A stretch of DNA of 55,831 nucleotides from Acidimicrobiales bacterium (GTDB lineage: Bacteria; Actinomycetota; Acidimicrobiia; Acidimicrobiales; Bog-793): the NCBI GenBank assembly GCA_035294085.1, contig DATGLP010000009.1:1-55831 (forward strand). The letters run 5' to 3'. Below the pieces are notes generated by a model, which saw only the letters and a list, made by a program, of their open reading frames with translations, did not search any database and was not told the DNA's origin. Position 1 is the first letter of the stretch. Each line of letters opens with the position of its first letter. The position numbers and the translations under genes were made by a program. Positions 16,961 through 25,402 of this stretch are shown here, piece by piece.

Positions 16961-17904
16961 CCTTCGAGGTGGAGGGCGTGAAAATGAGAGCTCGGTGGGC
17001 GTACGACAACGTCAAGCTCGAGAGGTTCAACCCACTCGGGAGGATCCTGTCGTTCGATGACTTCGACGAGGGCGTCAACGGCTGGGCAGAGCTGCTCGGC
17101 AACTACGACGGTACGAGCAATCTCGACACCGTAGCTCGCCACATGCGCGACTTCAGGCCACCGCAGCTCAGTACCTGCACCTTCTTCGACATCGGCACCC
17201 ACGGCCCGATGAGCGGTAGCTACGCACTGAAGCTCGCGACCCGGCCCGTCGCGGGCCACACGGCGACAGCCATCAAGCGTCTCACAATGGTGCAGCGCGG
17301 CCGCGTGCAATTCGAGACCTACTTCACCTATTCAGCCGAGGCAGCGGTACCCGGCAGCCGTGCAGGCGACGACGGCTGGGACGCAAACGCCCACCCCTCA
17401 GAGCGCGAGTTCGGCTGCTTCACCCTCGGGAGCGACCTCGCGGACACCGACGGCGTCCGATACCACTGCGTCATGCGCTACATGAACACGGACCTCGATG
17501 GCAACCTCGAGCAGCGATGGCGCTATCCAGTCGTCGTCGAGCCGACACCAAAGGAGATCCTGGAAAGCGGTGACGAGCTCGATCCACTCGCCGACTTCAC
17601 CGCACCGAACCCGCACGACTGGCGAGCGCTCGACGCTGCACCCCAGCCGCTGTGCTACAACGAGCTGCCTACGAAGGTGAACTGGCACTACCTTCGGTGG
17701 ACTATCGATACCGGGCGGCGCGCGAACGTCGAACTCCAGCTGAACGACCGAGTCTACGATCTACACCACGTCCCCGTACCTTCGTATGTTCAGCGCTACG
17801 AGGCGCTCGACGGCCTGCTGAACCTCTATGTGACCGTGCGGACACACACGGCAACACGTAACTTCCTCTGGCTCGACGCTGCCGTCATCTCGGTCGACTG
17901 GTAG
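16957..17904 (+). CDS. unrecognised 315-aa protein coupled to the importer
   Basis: ATG 16957 overlaps the permease stop by four bases, so this gene is translated as part of the transporter block. The product has no signal peptide or membrane helix. It is rich in aromatic residues, with alternating short strands (RVQFETYFTYSAEA, NVELQLNDRVYDLHH, LNLYVTVRTHTATRNFLWL), which suggests an all-beta fold such as a jelly-roll. It opens with a WAYDNVKLERFNPLGRILSF segment. No catalytic motif can be named. The position between a sugar-type importer and kinases suggests carbohydrate binding or processing; this is inference. Confidence 0.85.
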   Translation: MTFEVEGVKMRARWAYDNVKLERFNPLGRILSFDDFDEGVNGWAELLGNYDGTSNLDTVARHMRDFRPPQLSTCTFFDIGTHGPMSGSYALKLATRPVAGHTATAIKRLTMVQRGRVQFETYFTYSAEAAVPGSRAGDDGWDANAHPSEREFGCFTLGSDLADTDGVRYHCVMRYMNTDLDGNLEQRWRYPVVVEPTPKEILESGDELDPLADFTAPNPHDWRALDAAPQPLCYNELPTKVNWHYLRWTIDTGRRANVELQLNDRVYDLHHVPVPSYVQRYEALDGLLNLYVTVRTHTATRNFLWLDAAVISVDW

Positions 17905-17913
17905 GGGGGCGCA

Positions 17914-18240
17914 GTGCGGTACTCGTACACGGCGGTCATCGAGCGCGGCGCGATAGTTCGGGGCGAGCTCGCCACCGAACCCTTCGAGGTCGGGTGGGCG
18001 GACGAGGCTCGCTGGTTCGTCAAGGTTCGCAATCTCGACGACTCGACGCTTGAGATGCGGACGGAGGTGTCGCCGGACGGCCTCGTCTGGGCGCCGCACG
18101 AGCAGCCCGGCACCACCGTGACCCGAGCAGGGATGGCGACCTGGCCGGTGCGGGAGTTCGGTCAGTGGCTGCGGCTCCGGCTCGTCTGCGAGCAGGAAGC
18201 TGCACCTGAGGTGATGGTGTACCTCGTGTTGAAGGGCTAG
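17914..18240 (+). CDS. unrecognised 108-aa beta-rich protein
   Basis: GTG 17914 lies nine bases after the previous stop, and GTAGGGGGGC just upstream can serve as ribosome site. The sequence alternates hydrophobic and polar residues (WFVKVRNLDDSTLEMRTEVS; WLRLRLVCEQEAAPEVMVYL), consistent with a small beta-sandwich. It has one cysteine and no signal peptide. It ends in a CTAG shared with the convergent kinase gene. Its constant company with the 315-residue protein suggests the two form a complex or act in sequence. No family is recognised. Confidence 0.8.
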   Translation: MRYSYTAVIERGAIVRGELATEPFEVGWADEARWFVKVRNLDDSTLEMRTEVSPDGLVWAPHEQPGTTVTRAGMATWPVREFGQWLRLRLVCEQEAAPEVMVYLVLKG

Positions 18241-19862
18241 GTGCCGATGCCGTGGGCGCGTCGGGCGTACGTCGCGAGCTCGGATTCGATCCATCCTCGC
18301 CGCGCCAGCTCGTCGATGAACCGCCGGTAGTTCGAGGCGAGCGCCTCGTTCTCTTCGGGAAGCGGGTCGATCGTCGAAACCTCTCGCACCATGGCAGCAG
18401 TCGCCGCGGGGACATCGTCGAAGACGGTTCCGGCGGCCGCGAGGACGCATGCACCGAACGACGTGTCCGGGTGCGCGACCCTCGCAAGCGGCGCGCCGAG
18501 CGTGGTTGCCCGGATGGCCGACCAGAGCTCGCTGCGGCTACCCCCTCCGGCGCTCAGAATCGGGGCGACGACCTGCATGCCGAGGTGCCGAAGGTGGTCG
18601 TAGGCGAGCCGTTCGACGAACGCGACGCCCTCAAGCGAGCTGCGGAACGACTCGACCTCGTCAGAAGGAGAGCCGAGATCGAAGGCCCTGGCCTGCGGCG
18701 CGACGAAGGGGAAACGCTCCCCGGCGCGCAGCAGCGGGTAGCGCACAACGCTTGCCGGCCCGCGCCGCGCTGCAGCCCGCTCGAGGTCCGGAAAGCGGTC
18801 CTGCGCGAAAACCGAGAGCGCCTCGCCCCCAGTGTTCGAGGCACCACCAGGCAGCCACCATCCGCTCGGGTGTCGGTGCGAGTAGACCGCTCCGGTGGGA
18901 TCGGGGTACAGGGCGCCCTGAACGCCCTTCACGACAAGTGTTGTACCCAGCACCGTCACGAACTGGCCTACGTGGCTGGTCCCGCACGCGACCTGCGCGG
19001 CACAGCCGTCGGTCATCCCGAGGACTACCTCCGTGCCCAGTGGCAGGCCTGTCTCAAGCGCCGACGACACGCACACGGTGCCGACGACCGACGTCGGCGC
19101 CTCGACGTCCGGGAGAACCTCCCGCGCGACGCCCAGTGCGTCGAGCGCCTCCCCGGCCCACTCGCCCCGAAGCGGGTCGTACCCGGTCTTCAGCGAGTTG
19201 CTCCAGTCGCTCGGAGTCGGTCTGCCTACGAGCTTCCACACGAGGAAGTCGGCAGCATGGGCAACTCGTAGCGCGCCTGAGATGAGGCCACTTCGCGCCA
19301 TCCAACCCACCTTCGCCAGGCTGAAGGTTGGAGTGATCGTGAGCCCGAGCGCACGCCACCTCGCGGCACCAGCTTCCTGGGCGATCCTCGCCTCCGTCGT
19401 TGCGCGGCGGTCGTCGTACATGAGAGCAGGACCCTCCGGTTCACCGTCTGGCCCAACGAGTACAACCGTCCCCGAGGTCGCCGCGACCGAGATCGCGCGG
19501 ATTCGCGAGCGCGCTGCGCCGAGGGCGTCGGTCGCCGCGCGGATCGTCGCGCGAGCAGCCGGCCACCACGAGCTCGGGTCCTGCTCCGAGGTGCCAGAAG
19601 CCGATCGGACCGGAGCCGGGATCGGCGACTCGGCGCTCGCCATGACCTCGCCCATGACGGTCGAGCACGCCACACGCACGGCGGCCGTGGCCAGGTCGAC
19701 GCCGACGACGATGGACCCGCTCGCATCGGCGAGCGGGCCGGAGTGTGCACGCGTCACCCTGTCTGCTGCTCCCGCTCTCCAGAGGGCCCCGGCCACGCAG
19801 TGATCCGGCCCGTTGGCCACGAGCGAGCGATCTGCAAGCTCGTCTGAACCGCCACTAACCAT
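18237..19862 (-). CDS. FGGY-family carbohydrate kinase (xylulokinase-like)
   Basis: This 541-residue cytoplasmic kinase has the N-terminal ATP loop IVVGVDLATAAVRVAC, the substrate-side motif ALMYDDRRATTEARI, the catalytic Asp in LGMTDGCAAQVACGTSHVG, and the C-terminal ATP region ILSAGGGSRSELWSAIRA. An unusual extra 50 residues precede the domain. The loop reads DLATAAVR where most relatives have D-x-GT. ATG 19862 is chosen because GCAGGA lies five bases before it. It is divergent from a second FGGY kinase across 70 bp and convergent with the small beta-rich gene. The substrate is probably a ketose, polyol or sugar acid. Confidence 0.92.
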   Translation of the reverse strand: MVSGGSDELADRSLVANGPDHCVAGALWRAGAADRVTRAHSGPLADASGSIVVGVDLATAAVRVACSTVMGEVMASAESPIPAPVRSASGTSEQDPSSWWPAARATIRAATDALGAARSRIRAISVAATSGTVVLVGPDGEPEGPALMYDDRRATTEARIAQEAGAARWRALGLTITPTFSLAKVGWMARSGLISGALRVAHAADFLVWKLVGRPTPSDWSNSLKTGYDPLRGEWAGEALDALGVAREVLPDVEAPTSVVGTVCVSSALETGLPLGTEVVLGMTDGCAAQVACGTSHVGQFVTVLGTTLVVKGVQGALYPDPTGAVYSHRHPSGWWLPGGASNTGGEALSVFAQDRFPDLERAAARRGPASVVRYPLLRAGERFPFVAPQARAFDLGSPSDEVESFRSSLEGVAFVERLAYDHLRHLGMQVVAPILSAGGGSRSELWSAIRATTLGAPLARVAHPDTSFGACVLAAAGTVFDDVPAATAAMVREVSTIDPLPEENEALASNYRRFIDELARRGWIESELATYARRAHGIGT

Positions 19863-19867
19863 TGTAT

Positions 19868-19895
19868 CCTGCGATATTCTCACGAAGAGACGTTA
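19868..19895. promoter_or_regulatory. operator-like motif between the two kinase genes
   Basis: The 70-bp divergent promoter holds GATATTC (19873-19879) followed 16 bases on by GACGTTA (19889-19895). The same two words, 19 bases apart, occur in the divergent DeoR/HAD promoter (10471-10477 and 10490-10496). Shared words in two divergent promoters of one cluster suggest a common regulator, most simply the DeoR protein. Confidence 0.5.
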
Positions 19896-19932
19896 AGATT
19901 TGCATAGAAACTCCCAAAGGAACAGTTCGATC

Positions 19933-21429
19933 GTGACAATCCTCAGCGTCGACGCGGGCACGTCGGTCGCGAAGTGCGTCGCCTACGACGACGCCGGCGC
20001 GGAGCTGGCGGTGGAGCGCGTCCCGACCACCGCTGAGAAAGGCCCCGGTGGCCGCGTCGAACAGGACATGGAGGGCGTGTGGGGTTCCGTCGCGACAGCG
20101 ATGCGCAGGGCGCGCGAGGCGGCCGGTGGCAGGGTGGCTCTCGTGACGGTGACGGGGCAGGGAGACGGGGCCTGGCTCGTGGATCTCGGGGGACGCCCAA
20201 CGGGCCCTGCGCTGCTGTGGAGCGATGGGCGCGCCAACGAGATCGTCGAACGCTGGCGCCAGGACGGTGCGCTCGCGCGAGCCTTCAGGACGACGGGCTG
20301 TGCCACCTTCCCCGGGCTTCCGCACGCGCTGCTCGCATGGCTCGCCGCCCACGAGCCCCAGCGCGTCGAGGCCTCGGCCTTCGTCCTCAGCTGCGATGGC
20401 TGGCTCTTCCACCGGTTGACTGGCGAGATCGCCTCCGACCTCTCCGACGCCTCGAACCCCTTCCTGGACGCGACCACGCGCACCTACGCGCTCGACCTGC
20501 TCGAGGAGCTCGGACTGGGCTGGATCGAGCGCCTCTTGCCACCGCTCGTCGACGACGAGCACCGTCTGTCAGCCCTCACTCCCTCCGCCGCGGCCGATCT
20601 CGGTCTCCCGGCGGGAATACCCGTCGTGCTCGCCCCCTATGACGTCGTGTCGAGCGGACTCGGCGCCGGCATGTCGATGGGGAACGTCGCGGCGGCGATC
20701 CTCGGCACGACGTTGTGCGTAAGTGCGATTGTCGAGGTCCCAGCCCTCGACGGCCCTCCCGTCGGCCTGCACCTGAGCGGCGGGGTCGGCGAACGCTGGA
20801 CACGCGCACTGCCGACCCTGTCGGGCGTCGAGGTGCTCGAATGGTTGGCCGGCCTGGTCGGCCGACCGGATGCACCTGCCATCACCGAACTCGCCGCTGC
20901 CTCGCCGCCTGGCGCGCGCGAGCTGGCCTTCCTTCCGCACCTCGCTGCTGGCGGCGAGCGGGCGCCCTTCGTCGATCCCGGCGCGTGCGGCGTCCTGGCC
21001 GGCCTCCGCCTTGAGCACGAGGCCGCCGACATCGCGCGCGCCGTCCTCGAAGGGCTGACGGCTACCGTGGCCGACTGCGTCGACCTGCTGCCTGCGCGAC
21101 CCGACGGCCTCGTCCTCGCTGGTGGCGGCTCACGTAGCGACCTGTGGTGCCAGCTCCTCGCCGACCTAACCGGAGTCGTCGTCCGGCGCACCTCCTCCGC
21201 TGAGCCCGGCGCGTTCGGTGCCCTCCTTGTGGCGCTCACCGCGAGAGGCGACTTCCGCACCACGGCCGAGGCAGCCGCTGCGCTGATCCGCTTCGACGCG
21301 CGCTTCGAGCCAGGGGCAGACCGATCGCCGTACGAAGCCCTGCGCGCGCGCCAGCACGCCCTGCGCGCCTCGGCGCAGGAGGCCGGCTGGTGGCGACAAC
21401 CTCGCGGCTGGGTTGCACCGCGCTCGTGA
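19933..21429 (+). CDS. FGGY-family carbohydrate kinase
   Basis: This 498-residue kinase has the standard ATP loop ILSVDAGTSVAKCVAYDD, a VEQDMEGVW segment, TGQGDGAWLVD, the substrate motif LLWSDGRANEIVER, the catalytic Asp in VLAPYDVVSSGLGAGMSMG, and GLVLAGGGSRSDLWCQLLAD in the second ATP half. It resembles gluconokinase, erythritol kinase or xylulokinase types; which one cannot be told by eye. GTG 19933 is chosen, with AAAGGAA upstream. It shares little sequence with the divergent kinase at 18237-19862 beyond family motifs, so the two probably act on different sugars. The downstream dehydrogenase starts at its stop. Confidence 0.93.
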   Translation: MTILSVDAGTSVAKCVAYDDAGAELAVERVPTTAEKGPGGRVEQDMEGVWGSVATAMRRAREAAGGRVALVTVTGQGDGAWLVDLGGRPTGPALLWSDGRANEIVERWRQDGALARAFRTTGCATFPGLPHALLAWLAAHEPQRVEASAFVLSCDGWLFHRLTGEIASDLSDASNPFLDATTRTYALDLLEELGLGWIERLLPPLVDDEHRLSALTPSAAADLGLPAGIPVVLAPYDVVSSGLGAGMSMGNVAAAILGTTLCVSAIVEVPALDGPPVGLHLSGGVGERWTRALPTLSGVEVLEWLAGLVGRPDAPAITELAAASPPGARELAFLPHLAAGGERAPFVDPGACGVLAGLRLEHEAADIARAVLEGLTATVADCVDLLPARPDGLVLAGGGSRSDLWCQLLADLTGVVVRRTSSAEPGAFGALLVALTARGDFRTTAEAAAALIRFDARFEPGADRSPYEALRARQHALRASAQEAGWWRQPRGWVAPRS

Positions 21430-22574
21430 TGCGAGCTGCGATCCAAGTGGACCGACCGAGAGGAGGCGCCCTGAAGCGGATCCTGGTAGCTGGCGATCAC
21501 TTCATGCGCCCAGAGCTCATTGAGGACGCGCTGCGCGCGTTGGTGACCGAGCCCGTCGAGTTCAGCACGCTCCTGCTGCCCTGGCCGCACGAGCCGTTCA
21601 GGTCCATCGGCGAGGTGAATGAAGCGTCCGGATCAGAGGACGACCTCATCGCCGCGCTGGAAGGTATCGAGATCTGCGTCACGCAGATGGCACCGTTCAC
21701 CGAGCGCGTCCTCGGGGCGTCGCGCTCGCTCCGGTTCGTCGCGGTCGCTCGAGGCGGGCCGGTCAACGTAAACGTGCCTGCCGCAACGAGGTTGGGGATC
21801 GCGATCGCGAGCGCGCCGGGGCGAAACGCGCAAGCCGTGGCCGAATACACCATCGCGCTGATGCTCGCGACGATGCGCCGAATTCCGGCCGTGCACGCAG
21901 ATCTCCAGCAGGGCGTGTGGCGCGGCGGCGACTACGCGTACGAACGCGCCGGGACGGAGCTCGCGGGCACGACGGTTGGGCTCATCGGGTTCGGCGCTGT
22001 CGGGAGCGCCGTCGCACATCTGCTCGCAGCGTTCGGCTCGCAGATCCTCGTCTTCGATCCCTACGTCGACCGATCGTGCTTCACACACGCCTCCGCGGTC
22101 GCCGTCGGCCTGGCAGAGCTGCTTGAGCGCTCGCGCGTGGTCTCCCTCCATGCCCGGCTGTCCGAGGAGACCCAGCACATCATCGGCGCGGCACAGCTCG
22201 CCACGATGGCCCGAGGCTCGTACCTCATCAACACCGCGCGCGGCGCACTCGTCGACACGGACGCCCTCTGTGCAGCACTCGAGTCTGGGCACCTTGCTGG
22301 TGCAGCGCTCGACGTCTTCGACCCCGAGCCTCCTCCACCAGGATCACCGATACTTCGCGCGCCAAACCTGGTTCTCAGCCCGCACCTGTCAGGCGCGAGC
22401 AAGCAGACGGCGGAGCGCGCTGCTGCGATCGTCGCGCACGACGTCGCTCGCTACCTCGCCGGCGCGCAGCCGTACAATCTCGTCAACCCCGAGGTGTTCG
22501 CGGGACCCGCTGCCGCGGCGCCACGGCGCGCGCCAGACCGCAACCGACCCGCACACGGTTGCAACGGCCGGTAA
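21429..22574 (+). CDS. D-isomer-specific 2-hydroxyacid dehydrogenase
   Basis: This NAD-dependent dehydrogenase has the Rossmann loop GLIGFGAVGSAVAHLLAAFG, the catalytic Arg in INTARGALVDTDAL, the Glu in DVFDPEPPPPGSP and the His in VLSPHLSGAS. It is most like phosphoglycerate dehydrogenase-type members that oxidise or form a D-2-hydroxyacid. ATG 21429 overlaps the kinase stop (TGATG) but has little ribosome site, whereas an in-frame CTG at 21471 is preceded by GAGAGGAGG at 21458-21466. Translation may therefore start there, giving 367 residues. As last gene of the kinase operon it probably handles a sugar-acid intermediate. Confidence 0.93.
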   Translation: MRAAIQVDRPRGGALKRILVAGDHFMRPELIEDALRALVTEPVEFSTLLLPWPHEPFRSIGEVNEASGSEDDLIAALEGIEICVTQMAPFTERVLGASRSLRFVAVARGGPVNVNVPAATRLGIAIASAPGRNAQAVAEYTIALMLATMRRIPAVHADLQQGVWRGGDYAYERAGTELAGTTVGLIGFGAVGSAVAHLLAAFGSQILVFDPYVDRSCFTHASAVAVGLAELLERSRVVSLHARLSEETQHIIGAAQLATMARGSYLINTARGALVDTDALCAALESGHLAGAALDVFDPEPPPPGSPILRAPNLVLSPHLSGASKQTAERAAAIVAHDVARYLAGAQPYNLVNPEVFAGPAAAAPRRAPDRNRPAHGCNGR

Positions 22575-22860
22575 TGAGCCCATCGGCCGCGCCCGCCCCG
22601 TGAGGCTCGTCTTCTCTCCTCCACACCCGACAGTAGCCAAGGCTTGAGCCAGGCCCGCGGCACTCCATGACGTTGCGATGCGTCGGGCCTATAGCGCTGC
22701 CCACGCCCAGGCTCCATTCCAAGCCATCGAGGCTCCGTACAAGCTCGCCAGCGGCCGCCGACGTGGAAGCGATCGGCTGCTGTCCTGCTTCGCGGTACGA
22801 CGCTCGCGATTCACCGCGCTGCGACATCGCCGCTCGACTCGGCAACGCGAGTTGAACGGG
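22575..22860. other. intergenic region between the kinase operon and the monooxygenase operon
   Basis: These 286 bases separate convergent operons and have lower GC than the DNA to the right. Short frames cross it on both strands without recognisable protein motifs. No strong hairpin with a T-run was found. Confidence 0.5.
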
Positions 22861-23922
22861 TCACCGCTGGGCGGTCGAGGCCTCGCCCCCGGCGTCGTTG
22901 GGCGCTGCGAGGCTCGTCCCAGGGGCCGGCGGGCCCCGGAACGGACCGAGCACGGCGCGGCAGAACTCGCGGGACGCGTCCGGCGGGTAGACGTTGAAGG
23001 CGAGCTCGGTGACGCCCGGAACCTGCGCGAGCGCTGCCACCTTGTCCCGGCAGGCGACCGCGGTCCCGGCGATCGTCAGCTCGAAGAACAGGGACTCCCC
23101 GGCGACATCCAGGACCTCCCGGCCGAGCCGCCGCTCGTCCTCCTGGCTCGCCGCGAGCTCGGCGATCCTCGCACGGACGTTCGCGTCGAGCTCCCTGGCC
23201 CCCTCGTGCCACGCCGGGGAGCGGGCGAGCACGGCCGCGGCCAGGGAACGGCCGACTTCGGGCAGCACGGCCTCGAGTGCCGCTTCGTCGGTCGGGCCGC
23301 AGCCCCCGTGCAGCCAGCCGCAGACCTCGAGCGAGCTCGGGTCCCTCCCGGCCTTCGACGCGGCGTCGCGGACGAGGTCCGCTGCGCTTCGCAGCGCCTC
23401 GACGCGAGCTGCCATCGGGACGATGGCACCGTCCGCGAGCCGACCCGCGAGCTCGCAGGTGCGGGGGCCCTCCACCGAGAGCAGGATCGGCACGTGCCGG
23501 CGAGGCGGGTCCGGCAGCCGGAAGCGGCGACCGCCGAACTCGACCGGCTCGCCGTCGAGGAGCGCTCGCAGCGTGACGACGCGGCGCTCGAGCTCGGCGA
23601 GCGGCGTCGGACGCAGCCCGAGGAACTTGAGCGCGCTGTCGCCCCGGCCGAGGCCGAGGACGACCCGGCCGCCCGACAGGTTGCTGATCGTGGCGATCGC
23701 GTTGGCGAGGACGGCGAGGTGCCTCGTCTCGGTGTTCGCGACGGCGACGCCTACCGTGCGCGCCGGGTCCTCGCTGGCCACGAAGGCCATGCTCGCGATC
23801 GCCTCGATGCACCGGCCCGAGTCGTAGACCCAGACCCGGTCGAGCGCCTCGGCTCGCGCGACGTCGGCGAGCTCGCGCAGCATCGCGGCGGATCGGGCAC
23901 GCACGCCCAGGCTCAAGCGCAT
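22861..23922 (-). CDS. luciferase-like (LLM) monooxygenase, probably F420- or FMN-dependent
   Basis: This 353-residue TIM-barrel protein has LLM features: MRLSLGVRARSAAML at the start, VAVANTETRHLAVLANAIATI in the third strand region, the cofactor-side GRVVLGLGRGDSALKFLG, and ILLSVEGPRTCELAGRLADG. Family members oxidise substrates with F420 or reduced FMN, for example in ring opening of N-heterocycles, or act as F420-dependent reductases. ATG 23922 lies inside the end of the upstream amidohydrolase gene (10-base overlap), so the two are coupled. It is the last gene of the eleven-gene operon, and its start was set by family length. Confidence 0.92.
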   Translation of the reverse strand: MRLSLGVRARSAAMLRELADVARAEALDRVWVYDSGRCIEAIASMAFVASEDPARTVGVAVANTETRHLAVLANAIATISNLSGGRVVLGLGRGDSALKFLGLRPTPLAELERRVVTLRALLDGEPVEFGGRRFRLPDPPRRHVPILLSVEGPRTCELAGRLADGAIVPMAARVEALRSAADLVRDAASKAGRDPSSLEVCGWLHGGCGPTDEAALEAVLPEVGRSLAAAVLARSPAWHEGARELDANVRARIAELAASQEDERRLGREVLDVAGESLFFELTIAGTAVACRDKVAALAQVPGVTELAFNVYPPDASREFCRAVLGPFRGPPAPGTSLAAPNDAGGEASTAQR

Positions 23923-25139
23923 GGCGGCGCGGCGTCGCGCGGGCAGCCGAAGAGCAGGCGGGCGTTCTCGGAACCGATCAGCGCGCGCTCGCTCGAGGAG
24001 AGGTCCAGGCCGGCGAGGCGCTCCCGGTCGCGGAACTTCATCCGACCGCCGGGGTCGTCGTGGGGGTAGTCCGTGGCGAACAGGAACCGCTCGGCCCCGA
24101 GGACTGCGATCGCGTCGAGCAGGCCCCGCTCCTCGGTCTCGATCGTCCAGTAGTAGTTCTCCCGGAAGTAGGTGCTCGGAGGACGCAGGTTCTTCGGGCG
24201 CAGCCGCTCCGGGTCGACGAAGCGGTCCACGCCCTCGACGGCGATCCCGACGCGCTCGGGAGAGCTGCGCGCCTTCGCTGCCCCTCGCACCGCTGCCGGG
24301 GTCGCCTCGTCTGCGTCGTAGGGGACCGAGTAGCCGCCACCGAAGTACTGGTCGAGGTCCTCGACGAGCTGCGGCAGGTACCCGGTGCCGGACTCCGCCT
24401 GGACGATGCGCAGCCTCGGGTACCGGTCGAGGAGACCCGTGGTGATCATCGCGACGAGGTTCATCCGTGGCTCGGAGATCGCGAAGAAGTCGAGCCCGTC
24501 CGAGAGGAAGCGCGGACAGTTCAGCAGCCGGTGGCCGTGCGACACGTTGTGGATCACGACCGGGAACCCGTGCGCCTCGCACCAGGCGAACACGGGCCAG
24601 AACTCCCGGTGCGTCGCGAGCGTGCTCCCGTAGGGGTGGTCGGCCTCCGGAACCGTCTGGTCGAGCGCCACCCCGACGAAGCCGGCCGAGCGTGCCCACT
24701 CGAGCTCCTCGAGACAGGACTCCAGATCCTGGAGCGCGACGATCGCGACGCCGGAGAAGCGGTCGGGGTGGCGCTCCACGACCTTGCCGATGGCGACGTT
24801 CCAGGAGTGCGCGATCGCGCTCGCGAGGTGGGGCTCGATGAGGTACGACCACCACCCGGAGAACTGCGGCAGCAGCAGCTGGTGATCGACGCCCATGCGG
24901 TCGAGGTCGGCGAGTCGAGCATCCACGTCGCTGTCGCCGTCGAGACGCGACCCGCTGCTCGGCCCTGCGGCCGGGAGTGGGGTCGTCCCCGGGACGTAGG
25001 GCGGCGCGCCGGGGAAGTCCAGGCCGACCAGGTGACCTCCCTCGTCGAAGGTCGCCGTCGGCGCCGCCTCGCGAAGCTCGGCCGGGACGTAGTCGAACGC
25101 GTCCTTCGGGAACACGTGCGAGTCACAGTCGATGAGCAC
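23913..25139 (-). CDS. amidohydrolase-2 family metal hydrolase/decarboxylase
   Basis: This 408-residue TIM-barrel enzyme is of the ACMSD-like amidohydrolase family. MLIDCDSHVFPKDAF gives the first metal-binding D-x-H in place of H-x-H. LQDLESCLEELEWARSAGFV, then PVVIHNVSHGHR with further histidines, and the late FATDYPHDDPGG with the conserved Asp complete the barrel. Relatives hydrolyse or decarboxylate carboxylated ring products. GTG 25139 is chosen because AAGGAGG lies eight bases before it; an upstream ATG at 25157 would place that site within the gene. It overlaps the following LLM gene, pointing to consecutive steps. Confidence 0.92.
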   Translation of the reverse strand: MLIDCDSHVFPKDAFDYVPAELREAAPTATFDEGGHLVGLDFPGAPPYVPGTTPLPAAGPSSGSRLDGDSDVDARLADLDRMGVDHQLLLPQFSGWWSYLIEPHLASAIAHSWNVAIGKVVERHPDRFSGVAIVALQDLESCLEELEWARSAGFVGVALDQTVPEADHPYGSTLATHREFWPVFAWCEAHGFPVVIHNVSHGHRLLNCPRFLSDGLDFFAISEPRMNLVAMITTGLLDRYPRLRIVQAESGTGYLPQLVEDLDQYFGGGYSVPYDADEATPAAVRGAAKARSSPERVGIAVEGVDRFVDPERLRPKNLRPPSTYFRENYYWTIETEERGLLDAIAVLGAERFLFATDYPHDDPGGRMKFRDRERLAGLDLSSSERALIGSENARLLFGCPRDAAPPCA

Positions 25140-25402
25140 TCGACGTCCTCCTTCCATCCGCCGTCACCGAGCGAGGCCGGACCGGCGAGCCTCGAGGCGG
25201 GGACGCTGCCGGCCCGCCGGCCACTCCGGTACCCGGCGCGGGTGGCGCCCGGCGCCTCGTTGCCGCCCGCCCGCGCTCGAGCGGGGTGGCCTCCCGGCGC
25301 GCGTCGGCCGCGGCCGTCTCCGGCGCGGCCGAGTCGCGGACGTCGGGCGCCACGGGCACGGCGTCCTCGCCCCGGCGGCGCATCGGGCCGGTCCTCTCGC
25401 GC
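25140..25402. other. intergenic spacer inside the minus-strand operon
   Basis: This 263-base GC-rich spacer lies between two amidohydrolase genes on the same strand. It is the longest gap in the run and could hold an internal promoter. No convincing hexamers, gene or terminator were seen, and the frames crossing it translate to low-complexity Arg/Ala sequence. Confidence 0.45.
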
